From Uloborus plumipes (lineage: Eukaryota > Arthropoda > Arachnida > Araneae > Uloboridae): 64,000 bases of DNA. Location: positions 46,582 through 110,581 of the forward strand of contig JAXGGA010002997.1 in NCBI GenBank assembly GCA_038373865.1. Direction: 5' to 3'. Positions 15,401 through 24,200 of the stretch are shown in pieces. Within the stretch, counting starts at the first letter, position 1; the number at the start of each line of letters is the position of its first letter. The notes under the pieces are model-generated. The model ran no database searches. It worked only from the letters and a program-made list of their open reading frames with translations, and was not told the origin of the DNA. The translations under genes and the position numbers were made by a program.

Positions 15401-18400
15401 ATACAGTAAGGACAGTGCAACATATAGAAACTACATATAATAATTAACAGCTTCAACAGCTAATAAGCTAAAATAATTGGTTCAGTCTTCAGTTATAATC
15501 ATAGGCGGATTTAGGACAGAAAACCTGGGGGGGCAAGTTTTTTTTTTACTACTACAACCCCCCCCCCCCCAAGGCCGTTTGATTATAGCGTTGCAAGTTT
15601 ATGTGCTAATTAATGTGTACTAATAAAGAATCAATATATGGACATCTACGATGGGTGAGGTTTTTTTTGGTTTCGTTACTAAAAATAGTTTTACCTTGAT
15701 AATTTTCAAGATTTGTAAAATATAAATTTGAGCATTTTACTTTATAAAGTCATTACACACAATAATTATAAAGTATTTATAACGTAATTACTGTCTCTGT
15801 AAGCCTTTTAAAACATGCTTAGTTGAACAGAATTTGTACTTCACAATTTATAAAATTAATAATCACCCCGTTTCGTTTCACTTTATTTTTAATTGATTGT
15901 TAAATTCAAGTATAAATCTCTCACACGTTGCGCTATTGCATGGTAAAGTCAAGGATATCTTTAATAGCTTTTTTACATTAGGATAGAGGTCAGCGTCATT
16001 CGACAGCACTTCTTTCCTCAATTCCTCCACTAACATTTTTAATTGCATATCCTTTGTACTCCAACCCGAATTGAGAAAAACATTTCGTAAAATCGCCATT
16101 TCAGCTTTGAGAAGCGGTTTATACAGCCCCAAAGCTGAATAGGAATCGACGGTATTGCTGACAACAGTCCTTTAGCTTGAGGTGATTTGGGATGCCTTAG
16201 GTCATCAGCTGTAGTACTTAAAACAGCCAAAAGGACTTCAAAATTTCTCTGAACAGACAAAACGGCTGTTGCCCTGCTTGCCCATCTAGTGTCACTTAGG
16301 CTGTGTATTTCATGTGGAATAGGCGTCTTAATCTTCATTTCCTTTTGAAGTTCCCTCATTTTTGATCAAGTATTAGGAAAAGAAAAATAAACATACAATG
16401 ATGGTAAAACATTAAAAAAGGAGCAACTTATATTGTTACTTTTACATGTATTAACGATCACAAGATTTAATTTGTGCGCCAGACAGTGCACATACATTGC
16501 GTAAGGATGCTGGCTCCGAACTATTGTTTGCAGTCCATGATTAACACCTGACAATGCACTTGCTCCATCATAAGACTGTCCTATCGTGATAGCATGTATT
16601 CCAATTTCTTCCAGAAATGGCAGTATTACATCGGCAAACGTTTGCGCCGTCCAAGACTGAGAAACATCTTTCATTGCTGTAAGCCTCTCTTTAATTTCAT
16701 TGTTATGAAAATATCTAACGCAAATGCATAGCTCCTGAACTTTGTGGGACTTGGCTTCGTCCACCCCACCATAAGAGAAAAACATTCTGCTTCATTAATT
16801 TCTGCTACAATTTTACGTAATACTTCATCTGCTACAATTGCTAAGATTTCATTCTGTGTAGAATGACCAGTGAGGTTAAAATACCGCTCATATTTATCTT
16901 TAAAATTTTTATCATACTCGCTGAAAAGCTCACAGAGTTTCAAATAATTGCCTTTATTATTTGACTGTTCATCATGCCCTCGGAAGAGAGCATGCCTTGC
17001 TTAGCCAAATAAACCAAAATATCTAAATTTGTCTTGAAGTAGTCCCTATTATCAAACACAAGTTTTTTGTGGGATTCAGATACTTGTACCGCCACCGATC
17101 CTGTTGGTTTTTTAAAATTGACCAATTTTGCCATTGTCAACGTATGAACTTGACTGACTGCATGCTTTTCAAGTTTGTCCCCAATCTTCTTCCAATTATT
17201 TAACCCTTTTTCAGTAAGTACATTTTCTCTTGAATTGGAACAAAACATACGACAAGCAAAACAGAATACACTGTCTGTGCTGACGCTATACTCAAGCCAA
17301 TCAAATTTATATTAATAGCAAGGACTAAATGTGCGATTTGAACCTGCGATATTTGTGGAAGGGTAAGAAATCAATTGTGCACGGGCTGGGCGTTTCTAAA
17401 TTTCCCAGATCACAAACAGATCTTTTTTCTGCACTCAAGCATGGATCTCTGGTACTAATTAGTGTTTCTGCATTGACATGATTTACATTATTTTTTGATG
17501 ATGAACTTGTAGATGCACCAGCAGCACAAGTGCAGTTGCTTTGATCTTTATTAAAAAAGGATCAAATGTCTCCAGACCTGACCATTTCAGCAGTTAAATA
17601 ATGAATTCATGCCACACAAAAAAAAATCAAAGCACGGTGTATAAAAAGTTGTAAAAAATTACAACCACTTTCTCAACTATTCGATGAACTGCGCCGGGTT
17701 TTATTTTGTTTTTCTGGGTTTAAAAAAATTTCAGTAATATAAACTTGTTTTCCTTATTCCTTTCTTATTTGGAATCTGGAATAATAATAATACGCTAATG
17801 TAATTACTCATGTACGGATTTATATTATCATGAATTCAAAAAATATTGTTTGAGGGCACTAAGTAAGCAAAATAAAAATTCATCGAATTATGAGAAAATG
17901 TTGTTCACTTAAAATGAGTGACGCGGACTACAGTGCTACACATGATATTATTCTTGGTACATATAGGTACATGTTTGAGAAAAAATTCGAGTTATCGAGA
18001 ATAAGGAAAAATTACTGCGCGTTAAAGAGAAAAAAATCATAAAAATTCATTTCGAAAGGTCAAAATATTTGAGTTATCGAAGTTCGAGTTATCGCGAGTT
18101 GACTAATTCGTTCTTGGAGTAAATCGCGCACAAACACACACAAACGGGGAATCTATAGTGTATATCATGTTTTCAAAAAGGGAAAAACATGTTTTAAACT
18201 TTCGTCCATGTTTATTATTCTTAAAAAAAATCAAATGTGATCAAGATTTTCCTCAAAAAAACTGGGGGGGCAGTGCCCCCCCCTTGCCCCCCCATAAATC
18301 CGCCTATGGTTATAACAGGGATAAAGCTAAAATTTGAAATAAGATCCTCCAAAAATATGATTTTTATATTAAAGTATGAAGTATATTTCGATGTCTTACA

Positions 18401-19251
18401 TAGTTTTCTCTTCGAAAATTTTATATCTAATGTATATCTATCGGATATACTGAATATTTCAGGATTTATTTTTGGTGAAAGTGTACCATCTCACTTTCGG
18501 TCTTTCACAGTAACATATAATATTTATTTATATGTGTACTTATTTACTGCATCACTGGTACAGATGAATAGGGCAAGAGATTCCTTCGGGATACTTGCTA
18601 ATTTTTCTGGGGCAAGTTGTTTCGCGGAACAACTTGCCCCCAAAAAAGGGAACAACTAGCCCCAAAAGCACATGTCTTTAAAACATCAAATTATAGGTTA
18701 GGTAACGAAACGTAAATGGTTTCAGCGTATGGTATTAGGGTGCACAATCTATCTTCATAGAAAAATACCAAAAAACGTAACACTAACTATTAAATTTTAG
18801 TCAAAAAACCAAAAACACCAAAAACAAAAATATTTACTTTCGTAGATCAGTAATGCACGTGCTCGGCTTTTAATATACCGAACGCCATTGGGCTGGCTAA
18901 AATAGCTGCCATTTGTGCGCTATAACATTCTATTTCACGACGTATTGACAAAATACATTTATTTTTTTTCTTAGCTGAGCTATTTCAAAGGGAACAACTT
19001 ACCCGCGGAACTTTTAGCCCCGCTCTCCCCTACTATTATTAATACTAAAGGCTAAAATATATTATATAAACTATAGTGCATTTTTTAGTTTTTTCAAACT
19101 AATTTAAAGATTATTTTTCTTTGTTTCTTTTAATAAAATTCATATATTTTCTGTTCTACTTTTAGATATGAGGAAAGCTTTGTCAAGGGATGTAAATAAA
19201 AAGTCTGTAATTCCACTAATACATCCAGTTAGACCAGAAGATATAGAATAG
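475..19251 (+). CDS. NAA20: NatB catalytic subunit N-alpha-acetyltransferase 20 (5' end outside window)
   Basis: This GNAT-fold enzyme acetylates nascent proteins beginning Met-Asp, Met-Glu, Met-Asn or Met-Gln, in complex with NAA25 at the ribosome. Exons are 475-565, 12267-12396, 13595-13731 and 19166-19251, all with GT-AG borders and matching phases. They give 147 residues plus a stop. Visible landmarks are the segment FYLQYLAHWPEYF, the acetyl-CoA loop RRLGLAA, the stretch FVDLFVRVSN, MYKQLGYSVYR and the C-terminus HPVRPEDIE. All are close to animal NAA20, which is about 178 residues, so roughly 28 N-terminal residues must lie in an exon before position 1. No candidate for that exon is visible in 1-474. 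Intron 566-12266 is 11.7 kb and consists largely of nested transposons. The reading frame is intact, so the gene is probably functional. Identification is very secure. Confidence 0.95.
566..2254. other. NAA20 intron sequence without a delimited element
   Basis: No coding exon is visible. The stretch carries a poly-G run near 1287 and, from 1457, an abrupt CAGGGTTTGTAC terminus followed by repeated ACTCCTTA-like motifs. A matching inverted terminus with similar motifs lies at 12060-12144, outside the large composite element. Flanking duplications do not match well, so I do not call these two ends one element. Confidence 0.4.
2691..2757. repeat. Two tandem GTGGAGGACGAGATA hairpin units
   Basis: The motif GTGGAGGACGAGATA followed by a CGTCC end appears at 2691 and again about 45 bp later. 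In the second unit GGACGAG-ATAC-CTCGTCC (2740-2757) is a perfect 7-bp-stem hairpin, and in the first the stem is slightly mismatched. Function unknown. Confidence 0.5.
3911..4334. repeat. Dispersed repeat, copy A
   Basis: This stretch and 4896-5510 are clearly the same unit in direct orientation. They share the blocks CTTCAAAATGC, CTGACACAACTCC, GCTGATTCTTATGT, TTAGTTTCAGAGCTATTATT, TTTCATTTGGAGGAG, CATGAGCACCGATG, and the end GGTTCCTATG. No coding potential is conserved between the copies. A short third fragment (CCTGAATCCAAATATG) occurs near 5647. Confidence 0.7.
4896..5510. repeat. Dispersed repeat, copy B, interrupted by a MITE
   Basis: This is the second copy of the repeat at 3911-4334. 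It is longer because a 169-bp hAT-type MITE with an 8-bp duplication (4991-5159) sits inside it and because its T-runs have expanded. The copy pair therefore predates the MITE insertion. Confidence 0.7.
4991..5159 (+). mobile_element. hAT-type MITE, family A copy 1
   Basis: The element runs CAGGATCGCC ... ATGACGGGGCTG and is flanked by a perfect 8-bp target duplication CCCCTATA (4983-4990 and 5160-5167). It holds the family's paired G-rich tracts (one after TTTTTCCA, one before the CAATTGACC block). Three further copies lie at 32168-32941, 55424-55596 and 60427-60599. It has no coding capacity, so mobility would depend on a hAT transposase supplied elsewhere. The 8-bp duplication and CAG termini place it in the hAT superfamily by inference. 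Confidence 0.85.
5661..5867 (+). pseudogene. piggyBac transposase C-terminal fragment (Cys-rich zinc-binding tail)
   Basis: The only recognisable part is the Cys-rich tail: RRCVVC, then RKETRYYCEDC, then ALCPAPCFKIYHEH and a stop. This spacing of Cys pairs ending in CF-x-IYH is the zinc-binding C-terminus of piggyBac-family transposases. The upstream residues are read through neighbouring repeat sequence and a C-run and are not transposase-like; the DDD catalytic domain is absent. The fragment is therefore a dead 3' end of a piggyBac copy within the NAA20 intron, unless it has been exapted, for which I see no evidence. Confidence 0.7.
7374..7646. mobile_element. hAT-type MITE, second family
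   Basis: The 273-bp element begins CAATGGCAGACAC and ends in an imperfect inverse (GGATCCGCCCTTG). A perfect 8-bp target duplication ATGATACA flanks it (7366-7373 and 7647-7654). GGGGCGAT and ATCGCCCC blocks lie inside both ends. It has no coding sequence of its own. Confidence 0.75.
7655..12266. other. NAA20 intron, no exon recognised
   Basis: This stretch holds A/T-rich intron, a long T-run at about 8437-8457, G-runs near 9380 and 10700, and a hAT-like terminus near 7895-7945 (CCCCCTCTGGTTATATCC) with no partner found. The right ends of the composite elements follow at 11546 and 12144. Short ORFs show no conserved motif. Confidence 0.4.
13218..13396. repeat. Foldback element with about 73-bp arms
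   Basis: The left arm (13218-13290) and right arm (13324-13396) are nearly perfect inverse copies around a 33-bp loop. They share TTCCGGGCTGTTGTGCCG, GGCTTTAATC and GCGATCGAAAC-type segments. Transcribed within NAA20 it would form a stable hairpin. It looks like a MITE or a foldback derived from one. Target duplication is not evident. Confidence 0.75.
13397..14197. repeat. Dispersed repeat with internal tandem duplication, left part (NAA20 intron copy)
   Basis: From about 13975 the motif AATAAAAGATAAAATTCAC followed by AAAAGTAATAT and ACTATTATTAATACTAAAGG occurs twice in tandem at roughly 130-bp spacing. The second unit is interrupted by the TIR element 14198-19030 and resumes at 19031. The same unit lies at 54410-54850 in the NADH dehydrogenase gene. 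Exon 4 of NAA20 (13595-13731) lies within the quoted span but outside the repeat. Confidence 0.6.
14620..15250. repeat. Hairpin-start repeat, copy 1
   Basis: The stretch begins with a palindrome-like ACTTCCTCTTACGTAGCAAA and continues through blocks (GAGTTAATT, TGTATGTACG-like, TATGTAGGC, CCTTGTGGTTGCAT, AATTGGCGCGA, GGCGATAT) that reappear in order at 47783-48515. Repeated GGCGA/TCGCC motifs lie in the second half. No protein is encoded. It is related in design to the element at 27091-28607. Confidence 0.6.
15500..18308 (-). mobile_element. hAT transposon with 8-bp target duplication, decayed
   Basis: The termini CATAGGCGGATTTA are inverted at 15500 and 18308, and both sides carry G/C-rich tracts just inside. 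The flanks are GTTATAAT (15492-15499) and GTTATAAC (18309-18316), an 8-bp duplication with one mismatch. It carries a broken transposase on the - strand (15890-17320) and is inserted into the TIR element 14198-19030. Confidence 0.88.
15890..17320 (-). pseudogene. hAT transposase (TTF/ZMYM1-type) pseudogene
   Basis: Reading on the - strand, the order is a TTF-type zinc-finger region (FCFACRMFCSN near 17270-17235), then the RNase-H-like domain with GQSYDGASALSG and YVHCLAHKLNLV (about 16590-16450), then SDTRWASR (about 16300). A hAT dimerisation segment KKLLKISLTLPCNSATCER (about 15980-15920) ends it. These are family hallmarks in the right order. The reading frame changes near 16940, 16785 and 16360 and near 16130, so no intact protein can be made. 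It is the former transposase of the 15500-18308 element. Confidence 0.85.
19031..19125. repeat. Right part of the interrupted dispersed repeat, ending next to NAA20 exon 5
   Basis: The repeat split by the 14198-19030 insertion resumes here (CTATTATTAATACTAAAGGC) and runs to TTAGTTTTTT and GATTATTTTTCTTTG, stopping about 40 bp before the NAA20 exon 5 acceptor. The matching copy in the NADH dehydrogenase gene ends within about 10 bp of an acceptor. Confidence 0.55.
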
Positions 19252-20093
19252 CTATGAAGCCAAAAACAGAAAGATGAAAGAAAGGTGTTTAAAAGGAATC
19301 TCAATATCCAGAAGCAGAAATACACAAAATTTAAGAAATTGTTGACCGATTATCTGCTGTTCTGTAACTTGAAACAGTTACTATTATTATTGAAATTTCA
19401 TAGTTGAACTTAGTAGAAAAAAAATGCATTTAGTTCTATTTAAGTTTCTATAAGTTGTTAGTACTTTGATATTTATTATTGCCAATTAGTTGGAATTGGA
19501 AATGATTTGGATTTTATTTATTCATGTTAAAATTCTAGTTTCAATGTTAAAATCTCTCACTCTCATGAAATTTAATTCCAATTTAGAATGCTCTTACGGA
19601 CAACTTTTGAGATTTAACACTAATAAAAAATGAAAGCTTTTCTGTACTTAAATGAAAAAAATACTTTCAGTTTACTTGTTTATCAATAGTACTATTAGAA
19701 GTACAACTATTTAGTATTATTTTGTTTTTTCAGCACTTATGCTGAAAATTCTACAACATTTAAATGAAATTGTTGAGATAAAAAGGCAAACATCCAATGA
19801 AAAAGCGGAAATAGATGTATCTATTAGTTTAGAGGCATGTTTGTTTGCTGTTACAGATGTGCATGTTTCTTAATTATTTAGACACAGTTGTGAAAAAATG
19901 ACAATTTTTTATATCTAGTATTAATGTTTAAATTGCTGTCCCGACTCTATATTTTGCAAAATTGTGTTTTATCTGTTGTAAATTACAATTTTGACCATTA
20001 TTGAAAAGTCCATATGATCCAAAAATCTGTCAACTGAATGATGTTGGACAATCTGTGCATTTACTGTAATTTTGTATGAATGAATTTTTATTA

Positions 20094-20099
20094 AATAAA
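20094..20099 (+). terminator. Candidate poly(A) signal of NAA20
   Basis: An AATAAA hexamer lies about 840 nt after the NAA20 stop codon in otherwise unannotated AT-rich sequence, just before the foldback repeat at 20191. Other A/T-rich hexamers occur nearby, so this is the likeliest rather than a proven cleavage signal. Confidence 0.4.
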
Positions 20100-20190
20100 A
20101 ATTATTAATGACTTCCTGTTGTAATATTGTTTTATATGACTATGTTTCAAATTTTCTTTAGCATGAATTAAGGGGTCTAGGGAGTCTTAA

Positions 20191-20852
20191 AATGAAAATT
20201 TTTCGATTTTCTGCAAAAAAAAAATACAAAATATAGGATTTAATTCTGAACTATTTGATACCTCATGTTTTACCATAGGCAAAAAACTTTAACTATCCCC
20301 AATGAGTTTAATGTTAAGAGCAGCTCTTCAAACCTCTTTTTCGCAGAAGTCGGTTTTACGTTTTGCATGCATGATATCTCAAAAAGTGTTTCATTTATTT
20401 TCATAAAATTTTGCATTCATGTACGTATGGCCTATCTCAACAATCTGAACCTAAATTTTTCTCAAAAATCAAACTCAATTTTTCAGAAAAAAAATTTATC
20501 CCCTCACATTTTGGTAAATTTTGATTCTTATTTTAAAAATTTTAATTAAAACATTTATTATTCTTTTTCAAAATTTAGGTTCACATAGGCTATACTTACG
20601 TGCATGCAGAATTTTATAAAAATGAATGAAACACTTTTTGAGATATCATGCATGCAAAACATAAAACCGACTTCTGAGAAAAAGAGGTTTGAAGAGCTGC
20701 TGTTAACATTAAACTCATTGGAGATAGTTAAAGTTTTTTTTAACAATAACTCAAAAAGTTTTTTTCCTATATTAAAAAATGAGGTATCAAAGTGTTCAGA
20801 ATTAAATCCTATATTACATAGATTTTTTTCAGAAAATCGAAAATTTTTCATA
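20191..20852. repeat. Foldback element between NAA20 and RFC2
   Basis: The arms 20191-20457 and 20570-20852 are imperfect inverse copies (shared blocks GAAAATTTTTCGATTTTCTG, GATATCTCAAAAAGTG, CTCTTCAAACCTCTTTTTC) around a roughly 110-bp AT-rich centre. The translated ORFs across it arise from the symmetry and resemble each other for that reason only. It lies in the convergent intergenic region, where read-through from either gene would produce a long hairpin RNA. Confidence 0.75.
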
Positions 20853-21263
20853 ATATTCAGTTTTTAAATTTCTTTTCTTCCCATTTTCTGACTCAAGTGA
20901 TTATTACTAAAAAAGTGTGGTGACTAAGTTAAAAGTGTCGATTGGCTACTAACACGGAAGATTTTAATTTTCAGGTCTATTTAAACCACTAAAAATAAAT
21001 GAACAGATAAGTAAATAGAAGGTATAATATTTTTAAAAAACCTAAGGAGCTCTGAATTAGGTGAAAATTTAGAGCTCCACTTCAAAGGTAATTATTTCTG
21101 TACCACTTTAGTTCCAGGTTCATATTCCAGTTGCTTGTTAGTAATACAGCAAGACTTGCCAAAAAAAAAAAAAAAAAAACACTAACACATTTTTTAAAAA
21201 CCTTGCTTATTAGTAAAACTTTAATAATATACACAGAAAATACAATATATAAAAAGTCCAGAG

Positions 21264-24200
21264 TTATTGAGCAGTGTCTTTTACTTTCTTACACAATCTG
21301 GCCAGAAGTCCAGACAACTGTAGAAGAGATTGTACACCTTGGACTATTTTCAAATGTGTTAAGCCAATTTCCTGAGGGAAAATGAATTCATGCATTAAAA
21401 TTGGTTTGAAAGTAGAATACCATAATATAAGAAAATTAAAACATACGTTCCTAGATTATGGTTGGCATATGAAAAAGAAATAAAATAAAACTTTATTAAA
21501 ACCAAGATGGACTTTCATGCTTTAAGTGACTTTTATTAGTTATTTATGCATATCAATACTGAACAAACAAAACTGCTCAATGTTTGGTTTATGAGCATCA
21601 TTTCAGCACAATTTTTTCTTATAACCATGCATATAATTGCTGAAAAAAAAAAAAAAAAGCCGAAAGTTTGCAGAACTTTTAAAGTGAAAATTGCGGTATG
21701 CAGTTGGTGCAGGGTCTTTTTTGTTCTCAGATTACTTATTAGGAACTGATTTTTCTTGGTTTGTTTTTATTGCTAGTTGTTTAAAGGTTTTACTAGCTTT
21801 TTATACAGCATTATAGTACATTTGCTTTTAAAAACTAAAATTTTAATTATATTAAAAATTAATTTATTTACTTCATAATGAAATTTAAAGTATCATTGAA
21901 ATGAAAAAAAATCTGATTCTTGTACAGGATGCAGAAAGATTATGTACTGAAAATAATGTATGCATTCCTTTGCAAAAACAAGTTTTCTATTTTACTTATT
22001 ATTTCATAAATAATGGACAGTATAAAGCATGCTGAAAAATATAAAGTTGTTTTCTACAAGAAGTTTTTTTGTTGGTAAGTTCATATATTTCTCTTCTAAA
22101 CATTTTTAAAAAGCGGAACAAATCAAAAGAAGGAAATTTGGAATTCTGCTAATAAGCGGAAAAACCATTGTATAAACAGGGCGTGAAAACACCATGATTT
22201 TTTATTTTTTAAGACTTTAGAAACTTCAGTTGATGATTAATTACATTTGTGAACATAATTGAATTTGAAAATGATGTTTTAAAAAATTACAGAACCATTA
22301 TATTTAAAGTATTACTCAGCTGGAGTAATTGGAATTTCAAAGAGGATGGGTTCAAGTTAAAAAATGAATAAATCAACGATTTAAAAAAAAAAAAAACATT
22401 TGATTTAAAGCTTAATTAAAGTCATCAATTTAAATCCATTGATCAACACTTTGCGTATATAACTATTAAGACTGGCATAATAAACTATTTTGGCTGTTTC
22501 GCTATACAAGTGATGTTAACAAATACAAAAACATTAGTCTGCGCTCACACTATGCTTCAAGGTAGGATGTAACAGAGAGAAAAAAGTTTTAACAACTTTC
22601 ACTGATGTATGGGGCAGCATATATATAAAATTATTGAAGTCTTTACATTTATAACTTCTTTTGCAATAAAAGTTTTCTTCGCAAAGTTGTTTCTAATAAA
22701 TGATTTTATTCATCATTGAAAAAAAAAAAAAAAAATTAGTCCAAATAAATATGTAAATGCTGGCCACCTTGTCAAGTGGTCAGAGAATTCTGACCTCGAT
22801 GATGTGGTCCCGGGTTCGAATCCCGGCGCGGGCATGGATGTACCTTCTCTCTCCTATACTTGTTCTTTCTTTGTGCAAATGTGTTGTGCTGTGCAAGGAT
22901 GCCCACCCTATAACGGGTCCCTGTGGAATATGTGTACTGTGGAAGTCGGACTTCACACCAAATGACAGTACAGTTGGAAAAGTGAAGCAGTGCACCCCTA
23001 ATTGCCAGCATTGCTGGCACAAGACAACAAATATGTAAATGCCTATACTTTATGCCAGAAGATTAATTTTCATGTATATCAAAAGCATATCTTTAAAAAA
23101 ATAAAATAAAATTATTTGAAGTTATTTGCAACAGGAAGTTCAAGTTAGACAAGCACTTTCCCTCTTATTTTTATATAGCATTTTTTTCTCAAACAGTCTC
23201 GCAAGTATATTGACATGATGCTAAATAAAACCCTGGCATTTATTTCAATATGCATTAAACAATTACTTTATTTAAAGAAAAAAGAAGTAATAAAGAAATA
23301 CCTTATATACCGTATATTTACCTTAATAAATTCTAGTTTTAAGTATTCAGGCATATCATGTGTTTTGCATACTCTAAAGATATTAGAAATAATATCCTCA
23401 CAAGCATAACCAAGTTTCCAAAGGTGGTGCAAAATTTTGTATGCTTCATCCAGGTTGCTTTCAGTACAATGTTTAATCATATCCTTTATTAGAAGTGGAT
23501 GTGGTTCATCACATACCTGTAAAAAGTACATTATCTCAAAAACATACAAATATACATTAGACCGTCCCAAAAAAAATAATTTTCAAAAATCAATGTGCAT
23601 ACCCACTAAAGTTGTGCCAAATGACATTCTAAAGATGTGGTAAAATTTTTAACCAAATATTTCAAGATTAACAGACCTCTCATGAACCCCCAAAATCATT
23701 TTTATACCCTATTTTCGGTACATAATATGCATGATGCAACAAATATTTAAAAATATTTTTTTCTGGTTATTCATTAGTTTGTACATTTTGAGCAAAATAT
23801 AGTTTAAAACAGGATGTTTTCTACATTACATGTGATCAGTTATTGTTAACTTCATTGTTTTCAGAACTCTGAAACTGTAATTTTTAATCGCCATCTTAGG
23901 TAAACGGAACACTGTCATCTTGTCCTCGACTTATTGTAGCCGTAGAGATAAAATTGTGTGTCAGCATTTTATATAAAAACTAAGGCTCACAAAATTTTCA
24001 TTTTTGATTTAGTTCTAATTATTTCTCAATTTTTCAGACGTAAGTTTCATTTCAATGAATGTTTTTTACAGTTAAATAGCAGTACATTGACTTTATATTA
24101 ATTTTACAATAAGTGGTATGCAGAATTCAAAAATAGTTTTTACAGAATTATATCCACACTGAAATATAGCTAATAGAACAACTTGTTTCAGTATACATAA

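Larger units (their letters stand above)
14198..19030. mobile_element. TIR element with TA target duplication, host of a nested hAT
   Basis: Perfect 25-bp inverted termini (starting GGGGAGAGCGGGGCTAAAAG) lie at 14198 and end at 19030, each flanked by TA. The interrupted repeat exists uninterrupted at about 14070 and 54520, where one TA stands at the insertion point, so the TA was duplicated on insertion. That points to the Tc1/mariner-pogo group by inference. Motifs GGGGCAAGTTGTTCC recur near both ends. No transposase of its own is seen. Nested inside are a hairpin-start repeat (from about 14620) and a hAT copy (15500-18308). Confidence 0.75.

Noticed and set aside
20265..20867. Protein-coding ORFs of similar sequence on both strands
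   Set aside because: Their similarity follows from the foldback symmetry; they have no codon conservation or family match.
22761..22836. tRNA gene
   Set aside because: The B box is perfect, but there is no proper acceptor or anticodon stem, and the sequence is the head of a SINE with a 14-bp target duplication.
23140..23219. Possible last RFC2 exon (minus strand, reading LARLFEKKM after a TTTATTTAG acceptor)
   Set aside because: It lacks the conserved EIGxTH segment. A full match with the correct phase and stop codon was found at 21371-21264 instead.
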